This document shows positions 36,275-44,704 of a stretch of 64,000 nt of DNA, one piece after another. The stretch covers positions 1,690,001 through 1,754,000 of the forward strand of contig NC_008027.1 of NCBI RefSeq assembly GCF_000026105.1, read 5' to 3'. The translations under genes were made by a program, and so were the position numbers. Source of the stretch: Pseudomonas entomophila L48 (GTDB lineage: Bacteria > Pseudomonadota > Gammaproteobacteria > Pseudomonadales > Pseudomonadaceae). Position 1 is the stretch's first letter. Each line of letters starts with the position of its first letter. Under the pieces are notes generated by a model that saw only the letters and a program-made list of their open reading frames with translations, made no database searches and had not been told where the DNA came from.

Positions 36275-37003
36275 TCAACGCCCGAAGCGCATTGGCCAAC
36301 CCACCACTTTCTTCACCCGCGGCGTGGCGTAGGTGCGCACTTTGGACGTGCTCAATCCCATCCGCACCAATGACTCGGCGATAGTCACTGCCGCACTCAC
36401 GCCATCGACCACCGGCACCCCGGTGCGCTGGCGAATCTGCTCATCGAGCCCGGCCATCCCGCCACAACCCAGGCAGATCACCTCGGCCTTGTCCTCGCGC
36501 ACGGCGCGCTCGGCCTGTTCGACGATGGCTTCCACTGCGCGCCGTGGTTCGGCCTCGAGTTCGAGTACTGCCAGCCCACTGGCACGCACCGAGGCGCAGC
36601 GCTCGTACAGGCCGGACAGCCGCAGACGGTCCTCGATCAGCGGCACGGTGCGGTCCAGGGTGGTCACCACCGAGTAGGCGTGGCCCAGGTACAGGGCGGT
36701 GCTGGCGGCCGCATCGGTGATGTCCACCACCGGCACGTCGAGCAACTCCTGCAAGCCCTCGCGGCCATGCTCGCCATAGCCGGCCTGGATCACTGCATCG
36801 TAAGGCCCTTGGTAGGCCAGCACCCGGTCCATCACGGCGATGGCGGCCAGGTAGCTCTCGAAGTTGCCCTCTACCGACTCGGCGCCGAACCAGGGCGTCA
36901 GCCCGACGATCTCGGTGCCGGGCGCGGCGACGCTGCGCGCCTGCTCGGCGATGGCCTCGGTGATGGCTTCGGTGGTGTTGACGTTGGCAATCAGAATACG
37001 CAT
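36275..37003 (-). CDS. Asp/Glu/hydantoin racemase superfamily protein
   Basis: A 242-residue protein of the HyuE/aspartate racemase fold. N-terminal ILIANVNTTEAITEAI and the C-terminal cysteine motif CLGCGGMAGL (C177 and C180) are as in hydantoin and allantoin racemases. The N-terminal catalytic Cys, normally in ACFGDPG, is replaced: this protein has AGYGEHG with Gly75. A two-base racemase needs both Cys, so a one-Cys reaction (as in arylmalonate decarboxylase) is possible. It follows the NCS1 permease gene by 17 bp and is likely cotranscribed with it. The start at 37003 has GGGAGATTC upstream. Confidence 0.85.
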   Translation of the reverse strand: MRILIANVNTTEAITEAIAEQARSVAAPGTEIVGLTPWFGAESVEGNFESYLAAIAVMDRVLAYQGPYDAVIQAGYGEHGREGLQELLDVPVVDITDAAASTALYLGHAYSVVTTLDRTVPLIEDRLRLSGLYERCASVRASGLAVLELEAEPRRAVEAIVEQAERAVREDKAEVICLGCGGMAGLDEQIRQRTGVPVVDGVSAAVTIAESLVRMGLSTSKVRTYATPRVKKVVGWPMRFGR

Positions 37004-37020
37004 GACGAATCTCCCTGAAT

Positions 37021-38556
37021 TCAGTGGCTGGCATGGTCGACGGCGATGCACTCGCCGCTGATATCGGCGTACTGGCCGTGACGGGGCGCGATCAGCAGGT
37101 ACACGGCGGCGGCGATGCCGGCCCCGATCAGCCACGAGAACGGCGCCACGCCATGGAAGTTGGGCACCAGGGCCAGGACGATGGCCAGCAGGGCGGCCGG
37201 GATGAACGCCGCCACCGCGCGCAGGTTGATGCCTCGGGTGTAGTGGTAGGCGCCGGCGGGGTTCTCGCTGTACAGCTCGGGCACGTTGATGCGGCCCCGG
37301 CGCAGCAGCCAGTAGTCGGCCATGATCACGCCGTACAGCGGGCCGAGCAGGGCGCCCAGGCCTGAGAGGAAGTACACGATCACCAGCGGGCTGTTGTAGA
37401 GGTTCCACGGCAGGATCACCACCGCCAGGGTGGCGCTGATCAGGCCGGCGCGGCGGAAGTTCAGGTGGCGCGGCGCCAGGTTGCTCAGCACGAACGCCGG
37501 GGCGACGAAGTTGGCCATGATGTTCACCGCCACGGTGACGATCAGGAACGCCAGGCAGCCCAGCACCAGGAAGGCGGTGTTGGGGATGCTGGCGACGATC
37601 TGCGTGGGGCTGTCGATGATCTGGCCGTTGATCTGGAACTGCGCGCCGCACAGCACCACGGTGATTGCGGCGAACACCAGGATGTTCACCGGCAGGCCCC
37701 AGAAGTTGCCCACGCGGATGGTCTTGCGGCATGGCGCCGAGCGGGCGAAGTCGCAGAAGTTGAGTACCAGGGTGCCGTAGATCGCCAGCCACAGGGCGCC
37801 GCCGGCAAAGATGTTGCGCCACATCTCGTAGCCGCTCAGCGGTTCGGCCACCGACCAGGCGATACGCGCGTCGGCCTTGAAGTACATGAACACCGCCAGG
37901 CTGGCCACCGTGAGCAGGATCACCGGGCCGGCGAACGCTTCATAGCGGCGCACCATCTCCATGCCGTAGGCGAGGATCACCAGTTGCACCAGCCAGATGC
38001 TCACGAAGCACACCCACCCCAGGCTCGACAGCCCGAGGATGCTGTCGTGGTCGTAGGCCGCCACCTGTGGCCACACGGCGGTCAACAGCACGCGCAGCAC
38101 CACCGAGGCCAGATACGTCTGGATACCGAACCAGGCGATGGCGATCACCGCGCGGATCAGCGCCGGGAGCTGCGCGCCGTGGATGCCAAAGGCGATGCGG
38201 CTGATCACCGGGAACGGCACGCCAGTCTTTTGCCCCATGTAGCCGGACAGGTTCATGAAGAAGTACACCAGCGCCGCGCCGATCGCCAGCGACAGGAGGA
38301 TCTGCCAACCACCCAGCCCCAGGGCGAACAAGCCCATGGCGAAGGAGTAGTTGGCGATGTTGTGTACGTCGTTGGTCCACAGCGCGAAGATGCTGTAGCC
38401 ACCCCAGCGCCGGCCTTCGAGCTTGGTCGGGGCGAGGTCGCGGTTATGTAGGCGTGGGCTCAGTTCAAGGTCGGCTGGGTGGCCTTCAAGTGGGGTGGCG
38501 ATGGGGTGGGTGCTGGCAACGGAAAGTTCAGGGGCAAGGTCGAGGCTGCTACTCAT
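37021..38556 (-). CDS. NCS1 family nucleobase/hydantoin/allantoin permease
   Basis: A 511-residue sodium- or proton-coupled permease with about 12 helices. The family pattern is visible: DLAPTKLEGRRWGGYSIFALW after a 40-residue cytoplasmic start, IAWFGIQTYLASVVL in helix 3 and NFCDFARSAPCRKTI near 265. Known relatives take up allantoin, hydantoins, uracil or cytosine. The start at 38556 (MSSSLDL) has AGGAGCCGCC upstream. Its promoter region carries the TTGTATACAA box and a RutR-like box shared with the gcl and puuE promoters, and the racemase-like gene follows, which points to allantoin or a related ureide. Confidence 0.87.
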   Translation of the reverse strand: MSSSLDLAPELSVASTHPIATPLEGHPADLELSPRLHNRDLAPTKLEGRRWGGYSIFALWTNDVHNIANYSFAMGLFALGLGGWQILLSLAIGAALVYFFMNLSGYMGQKTGVPFPVISRIAFGIHGAQLPALIRAVIAIAWFGIQTYLASVVLRVLLTAVWPQVAAYDHDSILGLSSLGWVCFVSIWLVQLVILAYGMEMVRRYEAFAGPVILLTVASLAVFMYFKADARIAWSVAEPLSGYEMWRNIFAGGALWLAIYGTLVLNFCDFARSAPCRKTIRVGNFWGLPVNILVFAAITVVLCGAQFQINGQIIDSPTQIVASIPNTAFLVLGCLAFLIVTVAVNIMANFVAPAFVLSNLAPRHLNFRRAGLISATLAVVILPWNLYNSPLVIVYFLSGLGALLGPLYGVIMADYWLLRRGRINVPELYSENPAGAYHYTRGINLRAVAAFIPAALLAIVLALVPNFHGVAPFSWLIGAGIAAAVYLLIAPRHGQYADISGECIAVDHASH

Positions 38557-38713
38557 TCCGGCGGCTCCTGATGCGTTTGACTGCGATGAGCGGGCGCTGG
38601 CGCACGGGCTCGCCATCTCGTCGGTGCAGGCGTTGGCATCACTGGGTTCTGGGCGCGGCGGTCGCGGTTCGGGGCGACGCTGCGGGTTATTGTGTATTTA
38701 TGTTTTGATCAGC

Positions 38714-38723
38714 TTGTATACAA
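38714..38723. promoter_or_regulatory. TTGTATACAA palindrome, NCS1 permease promoter
   Basis: Perfect 10-bp palindrome, 158 bp before the NCS1 start codon, in an AT-rich stretch. The same 10-mer occurs exactly at 51329, 51469 and 63406, and with one change at 63611. It has the form of a GntR-family operator. Confidence 0.7.
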
Positions 38724-38878
38724 AACACGAACACACAAAAGCCAGTTCCATGCCATATGGAATCCAACTTTCTCTTTGCCATTACTTTGAGTCTATTGAT
38801 TAATTTTATAACTAGCTGAAATAGCGAAATTAAAAATTGACTGAATGAACAGGTTTTATTTTTTTGAAGGTCTTTTAG

Positions 38879-38894
38879 TTGATCGATCGGTCAG
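38879..38894. promoter_or_regulatory. RutR-like box, NCS1 permease promoter region
   Basis: TTGATCGATCGGTCAG: the form TTGAT-N6-GTCAG, close to the E. coli RutR pattern TTGACCA-NN-TGGTCAA (10 of 14 defined positions). It lies 323 bp before the NCS1 start. Confidence 0.5.
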
Positions 38895-38975
38895 ATTGAT
38901 GGGCGAGGAGTGTGTAACCTAATGGGGCATCGCCTGGTAAAAGTGCACACAAAAATGGCACCTAAGGTGACGTTT

Positions 38976-38985
38976 ATGTGTACAA
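38976..38985. promoter_or_regulatory. Weak TTGTATACAA-like box
   Basis: ATGTGTACAA, 9 of 10 matches to the variant box TTGTGTACAA at 63611. Together with 38714 and 38879 it repeats the three-box order seen at the gcl and puuE promoters. The rest of the 38557-39113 gap is AT-rich up to about 38990 and shows no gene. Confidence 0.35.
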
Positions 38986-39004
38986 AATTATTTGGCGAGG
39001 ACTC

Positions 39005-39089
39005 TGTAGGAGCGGCTTTAGCCGCGATCACGCGCGCAGCGGGTGCCAGGCACCGCGTTGTTCGCATCGCGGCTAAAGCCGCTCCTACA
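39005..39089. repeat. Composite REP palindrome (85 bp)
   Basis: Same composite as 14112-14196: TGTAGGAGCGGCTTTAGCCG and its reverse complement around GCGGGTGCCAGGCACCGC. It lies just after the Lrp gene stop (minus strand). Confidence 0.85.
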
Positions 39090-39113
39090 GGTTCGCGCCG
39101 GTCGTGCGGCGCC

Positions 39114-39551
39114 TCATTCCATCGGCGGCAGGCGCCGTTTCACCGGGGTCTTCTTAATGATCGCGGTATTGGTTTCGGCCAGCACATTGAGACGGTCGAG
39201 CAAGGTGTCCAACTGCTCCATCGAGCGCACATGAAGCCGGGCAATGAAACAGTCCTCGCCGGTGACCTTGTCGCACTCGGTGAACTCGGGGATGGCCACG
39301 ATCTGCCGTTCCACCTCCTGCAACTGCCCCGGCAGCGGACGGATGCGCACGATGGCCTGCAACTGGTAACCGAAGCTGCGCGGGTCGACCTCCACGGTGT
39401 AGCCGCGCAGCACGCCGCGCTCCTCAAGGCGGCGCAGGCGTTCGCTGACACTGGGCGCGGACAGCCCGCTGATCTGGGCCAGGGCCTTCAGCGAGCGGCG
39501 CGAGTCTTCCATCAGGGCGTTGATAAGCAACTGGTCGATAGCGTCGGTCAT
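39114..39551 (-). CDS. Lrp/AsnC family transcriptional regulator
   Basis: A 145-residue regulator. The N-terminal helix-turn-helix (residues 5-50) has ALAQISGLSAPSVSERLRRL, and the C-terminal RAM domain has YTVEVDPRSFGYQLQAIVRI and CDKVTGEDCFIARLHV, the amino-acid-binding region. It is divergent from the DMT transporter gene with 133 bp between starts, so it probably controls that exporter in response to an amino acid. The start at 39551 (MTDAIDQLLI) follows CGAGGTGAAC. Confidence 0.9.
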   Translation of the reverse strand: MTDAIDQLLINALMEDSRRSLKALAQISGLSAPSVSERLRRLEERGVLRGYTVEVDPRSFGYQLQAIVRIRPLPGQLQEVERQIVAIPEFTECDKVTGEDCFIARLHVRSMEQLDTLLDRLNVLAETNTAIIKKTPVKRRLPPME

Positions 39552-39684
39552 GTTCACCTCGTCAGGCGATTTTCTGGATTTGCCTTGATAGTAAAGGCGG
39601 TATCGTGGAAATGCCTTTTCTATCCGCTGGATGGCGTGCATCGCTCCTGCGCATACTGTGCCCATCGTCGACAGGAGGTGTGAG

Positions 39685-40584
39685 ATGGACAATTCGCTGC
39701 GCCGCGGGGCCCTGGAAATGGTCGCCGCCATGCTGATCTCCGGGACCATCGGCTGGTTCGTGCTGGTGTCCGGGCAACCGGTGCTGGAGGTGGTGTTCTG
39801 GCGCTGCGTATTCGGGGCCGGCACCTTGCTGCTGATCTGCGCGGCCATGGGCTTTCTCAAGCCCGGTGTGCTGACCCGCGCAACCTTCCTGCTGGCGGTG
39901 GCCAGCGGGGTGGCCATCGTCGGCAACTGGGTGCTGTTGTTCGCCTCCTACTCGCGGGCCTCCATCGCCATCGGCACGGCGGTGTACAACGTCCAGCCGT
40001 TCTTGCTGGTGGGGCTGGCGGCGCTGTTCCTCGGTGAGAAAATCACCCTGCCCAAGCTGACCTGGCTGAGCGTGGCCTTCCTCGGCATGCTGGCCATCGT
40101 CAGCGCCCATGGCGCTGGGCAGGGCAGTGGCGGCGAGTACCTGCAGGGTATCGCCCTGGCCCTTGGCGCGGCGTTTCTGTATGCCGTGGCGGCCCTGATC
40201 ATCAAGCGCCTGACCGGCACACCACCGCACTTGATCGCCCTGGTCCAGGTAAGTACCGGTGTACTGTTGCTGGCGCCCTGGGTAAAGCTTGGCGGACTGC
40301 CGGGTGAACTGCCTGCGCTGGGCAGCCTGGTGACGCTGGGGATCGTGCACACCGGTTTGATGTACGTATTGTTGTACAGCGCCATCCAGCGGCTGCCCAC
40401 TGCACTGACCGGCGCCTTGTCGTTCATCTACCCGATCGCGGCGATCCTGGTCGACTGGGTTGCCTTCGGCCATCGCCTGGCGCCGCTGCAATGGCTGGGC
40501 GTGGCGCTGATCCTGCTGGCGGCGGCAGGCATGCAGCAGGGGTGGTGGTTCCGGCCACTCGCGGGGGCGGCGCAGCAACGGTGA
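39685..40584 (+). CDS. DMT/EamA family transporter
   Basis: A 299-residue inner-membrane protein with ten predicted helices in two EamA repeats (repeat 1 from ISGTIGWFVLVSGQPVLEVV, repeat 2 from GAAFLYAVAALIIKRLTG). Members export amino acids or metabolites. The neighbouring Lrp-type regulator supports amino acid export. ACAGGAGGTG gives a strong ribosome site. The substrate is unknown. Confidence 0.85.
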   Translation: MDNSLRRGALEMVAAMLISGTIGWFVLVSGQPVLEVVFWRCVFGAGTLLLICAAMGFLKPGVLTRATFLLAVASGVAIVGNWVLLFASYSRASIAIGTAVYNVQPFLLVGLAALFLGEKITLPKLTWLSVAFLGMLAIVSAHGAGQGSGGEYLQGIALALGAAFLYAVAALIIKRLTGTPPHLIALVQVSTGVLLLAPWVKLGGLPGELPALGSLVTLGIVHTGLMYVLLYSAIQRLPTALTGALSFIYPIAAILVDWVAFGHRLAPLQWLGVALILLAAAGMQQGWWFRPLAGAAQQR

Positions 40585-40640
40585 AGGCCAGATGCGGCAC
40601 AAGCGGTTAGAATGCCGCTTTTGCCCAACCAAAGCCGAAC

Positions 40641-41570
40641 ATGACGCCAGCCATTGCCACCCTTGAGCAGCATCTGCTCGCCGCCCTCGATCCCGCCCCC
40701 CAGGAAACCCGTCGCCTGTTCCACGGCCGTGGCCGTTGCTGGCCGGGGCTCGAGCAGATCACTGTCGACTGGCTGGAGGGTGTGCTGCTGGTGGCGCTGT
40801 TCCGCGAGCCGCCCGAGGGCCAGCTGGCCGAACTGGAGGAGATGCTCAAGGCGCTGGCGCAACGCCCGCAGTGGACTGGCCAGGCCATTCTCCTGCAGCA
40901 CCGCTACCTGCCCGACAGCCCCGGCCAATGGCTGCTGGGTGAGCCCTGCCAGCAACGCGAGGTGGTCGAGGATGGGCTTGCGTACCTGCTCGACCTCGGC
41001 GTGCGGCAGAACAACGGCCTGTTCCTCGACATGCGTTATGGCCGTCGCTGGGTGCGTGAGCAATCGGCGGGCAAGCGGGTGCTCAACCTGTTCGCCTATA
41101 CCTGTGGTTTCTCCGTGGCGGCGATTGCCGGCGGTGCCGAGCAGGTGGTCAACCTGGACATGGCCAAGTCGGCGCTGTCCCGTGGCCGCGACAACCACAG
41201 GCTCAACGGCCATGACGCCTCGCGGGTCGCCTACCTGGGGCATGAGCTGTTCAAGTCGTGGGGCAAGGTGCGCAAGTACGGGCCGTACGACCTGATAATC
41301 ATCGACCCGCCGACCTTCCAGCGCGGCAGCTTCGTGCTGACCCAGGACTACGGCAAGATCCTGCGGCGGTTGCCGGAGTTGTTGAATGAGGGCGGGACGG
41401 TGCTGGCCTGTGTCAACGACCCGGGGGTCGGGCCGCAGTTCCTGATCGATGGCATGGCCGAGCAGGCGCCGGGGTTGGCGTTCGTCGAGCGGCTGGAAAA
41501 TCCGCCGGAATTTCCGGATGCCGACCCCGAGGGTGGGTTGAAGGCATTGGTGTTTCGTTCGCAGGCTTGA
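40641..41570 (+). CDS. Class I SAM-dependent methyltransferase (RlmI/RlmK-like)
   Basis: A 309-residue protein. An N-terminal substrate part of about 100 residues precedes the Rossmann fold. RVLNLFAYTCGFSVAAIAGGA near residue 145 is SAM motif I, VVNLDMAKSALSRGRDNHRLN follows, and YDLIIIDPPTF near 215 has the DPP catalytic loop found in RNA and DNA methyltransferases. This subgroup includes rRNA methylases, but the target is not known. The gene lies alone, 57 bp after the DMT gene, and ends next to a REP pair. Confidence 0.82.
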   Translation: MTPAIATLEQHLLAALDPAPQETRRLFHGRGRCWPGLEQITVDWLEGVLLVALFREPPEGQLAELEEMLKALAQRPQWTGQAILLQHRYLPDSPGQWLLGEPCQQREVVEDGLAYLLDLGVRQNNGLFLDMRYGRRWVREQSAGKRVLNLFAYTCGFSVAAIAGGAEQVVNLDMAKSALSRGRDNHRLNGHDASRVAYLGHELFKSWGKVRKYGPYDLIIIDPPTFQRGSFVLTQDYGKILRRLPELLNEGGTVLACVNDPGVGPQFLIDGMAEQAPGLAFVERLENPPEFPDADPEGGLKALVFRSQA

Positions 41571-41578
41571 AATGCTGT

Positions 41579-41641
41579 TCGCCAGCAAGCTGGCTCCTAC
41601 AGGAGGTTACGTGGGCCTGTAGGAGCCAGCTTGCTGGCGAA
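41579..41641. repeat. REP pair (TCGCCAGC variant)
   Basis: TCGCCAGCAAGCTGGCTCCT and its reverse complement, variant of the TTCGCCGGC type with compensating A/T changes in both arms (AGCAAGCTGGC in place of GGCAAGCCGGC). It lies between convergent genes. Confidence 0.85.
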
Positions 41642-41646
41642 GGCGT

Positions 41647-42645
41647 TTACTTGTTGGTGTAGATCTGGTCGAACACGCCACCGTCGTTGAAGTGGGTCTT
41701 CTGCACGGTGCGCCAGTCACCGAAGGTCTTCTCCACCGACAGGAAGTCGACTTTCGGGAAGCGGTCGGTGTACTTGGCCAGGACCGCGGCGTCACGTGGG
41801 CGCAGGTAGTTGTTCGCGGCGATCTCCTGGGCCTCCGGCGACCACAGGTACTTCAGGTATTCCTCGGCCACGGCCTGGGTACCTTTCTTCGCCACCACCT
41901 TGTCGACCACGCTCACCGGCGGTTCGGCTTCGGCCGACACGCTTGGGTAGATCACTTCGAACTGGTCGCGGCCGAACTCGCGGGCAATCATCTCGGCTTC
42001 GTTCTCGAAGGTCACCAGCACGTCGCCAATCTGGTTGGTCATGAAGGTGGTGGTGGCGGCGCGGCCACCGGTGTCCAGCACTGGCGCCTGCTTGAACAGC
42101 TTGCCGACGAAGTCGCGGGCCTTGCCTTCATCGCCGCCCTGCTTGAGCACGTAGCCCCAGGCGGAGAGGTAGGTGTAGCGGCCGTTACCCGAGGTCTTGG
42201 GGTTGGGTACGATCACCTGCACGCCATCCTTGAGCAGGTCGGGCCAGTCCTTCAGCGCCTTGGGGTTGCCCTTGCGCACGATGAACACGGTGGCCGAGGT
42301 GAACGGCGCGCTGTTGTTCGGCAGGCGGGTCACCCAGTTGTCCGGCACCAGCTTGCCATTGTCGGCCAGGGCGTTGATGTCGGTGGCCATGTTCATGGTG
42401 ATCACGTCGGCTGGCAGGCCATCGATCACTGCGCGTGCCTGTTTGCTCGAGCCGCCGAAGGACATCTGCACATTGACCTTCTCGTTGTGGTCTTTTTCCC
42501 AGTGCTTCTGGAATGCCGGGTTGTAGTCCTTGTAGAAGTCGCGCATCACGTCGTAGGAAACGTTGAGCAGGGTGGGGGCGGCTTGGGCGAGGTTGCCCAG
42601 GGCCAGGCCCGCGGCGAGCAGCGAGGCGCTGAAAAGTTTTTTCAC
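41647..42645 (-). CDS. sbp: Sulfate ABC transporter substrate-binding protein
   Basis: The periplasmic sulfate receptor (332 residues). The signal peptide MKKLFSASLLAAGLALGNLA is cut probably after AQA at residue 22. The mature protein starts TLLNVSYDVMRDFYKDYN, the family signature, and has FGGSSKQARAVIDGLPADV and NPKTSGNGRYTYLSAWGY with the sulfate-binding residues. The cysTWA membrane genes are not adjacent, so it serves a distant transporter. CysB control is usual, but no CysB site is claimed here. Confidence 0.92.
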   Translation of the reverse strand: MKKLFSASLLAAGLALGNLAQAAPTLLNVSYDVMRDFYKDYNPAFQKHWEKDHNEKVNVQMSFGGSSKQARAVIDGLPADVITMNMATDINALADNGKLVPDNWVTRLPNNSAPFTSATVFIVRKGNPKALKDWPDLLKDGVQVIVPNPKTSGNGRYTYLSAWGYVLKQGGDEGKARDFVGKLFKQAPVLDTGGRAATTTFMTNQIGDVLVTFENEAEMIAREFGRDQFEVIYPSVSAEAEPPVSVVDKVVAKKGTQAVAEEYLKYLWSPEAQEIAANNYLRPRDAAVLAKYTDRFPKVDFLSVEKTFGDWRTVQKTHFNDGGVFDQIYTNK

Positions 42646-42758
42646 TGGGGCATTCCTTGTTCTGGTTCAAAGGGTTGGCGATTTGCCAGCGACTATAGCG
42701 GGTGGCTTTGCGCGGGTTAAAGAACAAAACGGTCTTTGGTTATGTCTTTGTCGCCCTG

Positions 42759-42812
42759 TTCGCCGGCAAGCCGGCTCCTACGGGGATTTGTAGGAGCCGG
42801 CTTGCCGGCGAA
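42759..42812. repeat. REP pair (TTCGCCGGC type)
   Basis: TTCGCCGGCAAGCCGGCTCC and its reverse complement. It lies between sbp and the ion channel gene, both minus strand. Confidence 0.85.
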
Positions 42813-42816
42813 CGGT

Positions 42817-43638
42817 TCACTGCTTGGGAAACAGCGCATTGCCACACCGCGAACAGAACGCCGCGCCATGCTCATGGTGATGCTTGGCGCAGGTCGGGCA
42901 GTCGTGCTGCAACTGCTCGCCACGCAGAGCATTGGCCAGTTCGGCGGTGAAGATGCCGGTCGGCACGGCAATGATCGAATAGCCGGTGATCATCACTAGC
43001 GACGACAGCACTTGCCCCAGCGGCGTTTTCGGCACGATATCGCCGAAGCCCACGGTGGTCAGGGTGACGATGGCCCAGTAGATACCCTTGGGAATACTGG
43101 TAAAACCATGCTCCGGCCCTTCGATCACATACATCAGCGTGCCGAACACGGTGACCAGGGTCGACACGCTGACCAGGAACACGATGATTTTCTGCTTGCT
43201 GCCCTGCAGCGCCGCCAGCAGGTAGTGGGCCTGCTTCAGGTAGGGGCTGAGCTTGAGCACGCGGAAGATCCGCAGCATGCGGATCACGCGGATCATCAGC
43301 AGGTACTGGGCGTCGCTGTAGTACAGGGCGATGATGCCCGGCACGATGGCCAGCAGGTCCACCAGCCCGTAGAAACTGAAGGCGTAGCGCAGCGGTTTGG
43401 GCGAGCAGTACAGGCGGGTGATGTACTCGGCCAGGAAGATTGCCGTGAAGCCCCATTCGATACCGGCGAGCAGCCCGGCGTAGTTGCGGTGCACGTCGTC
43501 GATGCTGTCGAGGATCACCGTGACCAGGCTGGCCAGGATGATCAGCAGGAGAATCTTGTCGAAGCGTCTTCCAGCGACGGTGTCGGTCTGGAAGACGATG
43601 ACGTAGAGCCGCTCGCGCAGGCTCGAAGGGTTGTCCAT
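42817..43638 (-). CDS. Voltage-gated potassium channel family protein with C-terminal zinc ribbon
   Basis: A 273-residue six-helix channel subunit. S1 to S4 occupy residues 25-130, with the S4 voltage sensor RVIRMLRIFRVLKLSPYLK (117-135). The pore loop contains the selectivity filter TTVGFGD (194-200), specific for potassium. After S6 a short C-terminal domain carries CPTCAKHHHEHGAAFCSRCG, two CxxC pairs with His-rich spacing, probably a zinc ribbon. It would form a tetramer in the inner membrane. The start at 43638 (MDNPSSLRERL) gives the usual length. Confidence 0.88.
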   Translation of the reverse strand: MDNPSSLRERLYVIVFQTDTVAGRRFDKILLLIILASLVTVILDSIDDVHRNYAGLLAGIEWGFTAIFLAEYITRLYCSPKPLRYAFSFYGLVDLLAIVPGIIALYYSDAQYLLMIRVIRMLRIFRVLKLSPYLKQAHYLLAALQGSKQKIIVFLVSVSTLVTVFGTLMYVIEGPEHGFTSIPKGIYWAIVTLTTVGFGDIVPKTPLGQVLSSLVMITGYSIIAVPTGIFTAELANALRGEQLQHDCPTCAKHHHEHGAAFCSRCGNALFPKQ

Positions 43639-43683
43639 GGGCGCGTTCCATTGTGCGAATGGGCAGAGCCTAGGGGCTGTGTT

Positions 43684-44559
43684 TCAGCTGTGCAAGCGAG
43701 GCGCGTTGCGGCGCTGGTTGAGTTGCACCAGGTGGTTGCCCAGGTGCATCAACCAGCAGGCGCTGACGAACGGCGCGGTCAACCCGGCGATCGGCAGCAA
43801 GTTGAACAGCGGTTGCAGCAGCAGGGCGCAGGCGATGGCGAGCACGGTCACCCAGGGCTTCTCGCCCTGGCGGCTGAAGGCCAGCGCGGCAAGAGCCGCA
43901 TTGAAGCCGTACAGGCCCAGCCAGGCGCCCTGTGCTTCACCGGCCAGCAGCGCGACGCCGCCGCCGATCGCCGAGCCGATCACCGCCCAAGTGGCGGCAT
44001 AGGGGTTGGCGAAGTACATGCCGATGACGATCAGCAGGCCGGCCATGGGCTTGTCCAGCAGAAAGATCTGGCCCACGCCACGCAGCAAGGCATACACCGG
44101 GTCGGCCTCGACATAGCCGTTGGCCGAGGGTGTCGCCATCAGCAGGGTTGCCCAACCCATCAGCACGAAAGGCGCGGTGTAGGCGACCAGCAGCTTGCCG
44201 CCGCGCTTGCGCCATTGGTGGGTGAGCATGCTCGACAGGCCACCGGCCGCGATGATCAGCGGCGGCAGGATGGCCGACCAGGGCAGCACGGCGCTGATCA
44301 GCAGGCCGATCAGCACGCCGTTGTAGCAGTACAGCCCGGCCTGGCGGTCAGCGCGGTCGTAGCCCCGGCGCTGGGCGGTGAGCAGGCCGGCGAGGGCGCC
44401 GAGCAGGGCGCCGCCGACCAGGTCGGGTGCGGTCAGCAGGATGGCCAGCAGGCAGCACAGGCCGCACAAGGGGTTGCGCAGCAGCAGTACCTGGCTGAAG
44501 CCGTTGAGCAGCGCCGTGGCCCAGTCGGGGCACGGGTTGACGAAATTCTTGGTGTACAT
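43684..44559 (-). CDS. Urea transporter (UT family)
   Basis: A 291-residue channel-like protein of the UT family. N-terminal half: FVNPCPDWATALLNGFSQVL and NPLCGLCCLLAILLTAPDLV; a second repeat starts near NPYAATWAVIGSAIGG. The membrane-embedded repeats carry the usual Gly/Ala-rich helices. Urea arises from ureidoglycolate (AllA at 61.3 kb), linking this gene with the purine genes. It lies between the channel and pyk genes. The start at 44559 (MYTKNFVNP) is the family start; the longer open frame is not supported. Confidence 0.87.
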   Translation of the reverse strand: MYTKNFVNPCPDWATALLNGFSQVLLLRNPLCGLCCLLAILLTAPDLVGGALLGALAGLLTAQRRGYDRADRQAGLYCYNGVLIGLLISAVLPWSAILPPLIIAAGGLSSMLTHQWRKRGGKLLVAYTAPFVLMGWATLLMATPSANGYVEADPVYALLRGVGQIFLLDKPMAGLLIVIGMYFANPYAATWAVIGSAIGGGVALLAGEAQGAWLGLYGFNAALAALAFSRQGEKPWVTVLAIACALLLQPLFNLLPIAGLTAPFVSACWLMHLGNHLVQLNQRRNAPRLHS

Positions 44560-44645
44560 GGGCAGTCGGTAAGGTGAGTGGGGGAGCGGTGGGCCTCTTC
44601 GGGCCTCGGTTTTCCGCAGTGCAAGGGGGAGGGCTTTGCCCTCCA

Positions 44646-44699
44646 TTCGCCGGCAAGCCGGCTCCTACAGATCCATGTAGGAGCCGGCTTGCCGGCGAA
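44646..44699. repeat. REP pair (TTCGCCGGC type)
   Basis: TTCGCCGGCAAGCCGGCTCC and its reverse complement around a short centre, just after the pyk stop on the minus strand. Confidence 0.85.
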
Positions 44700-44704
44700 C
44701 AGGG

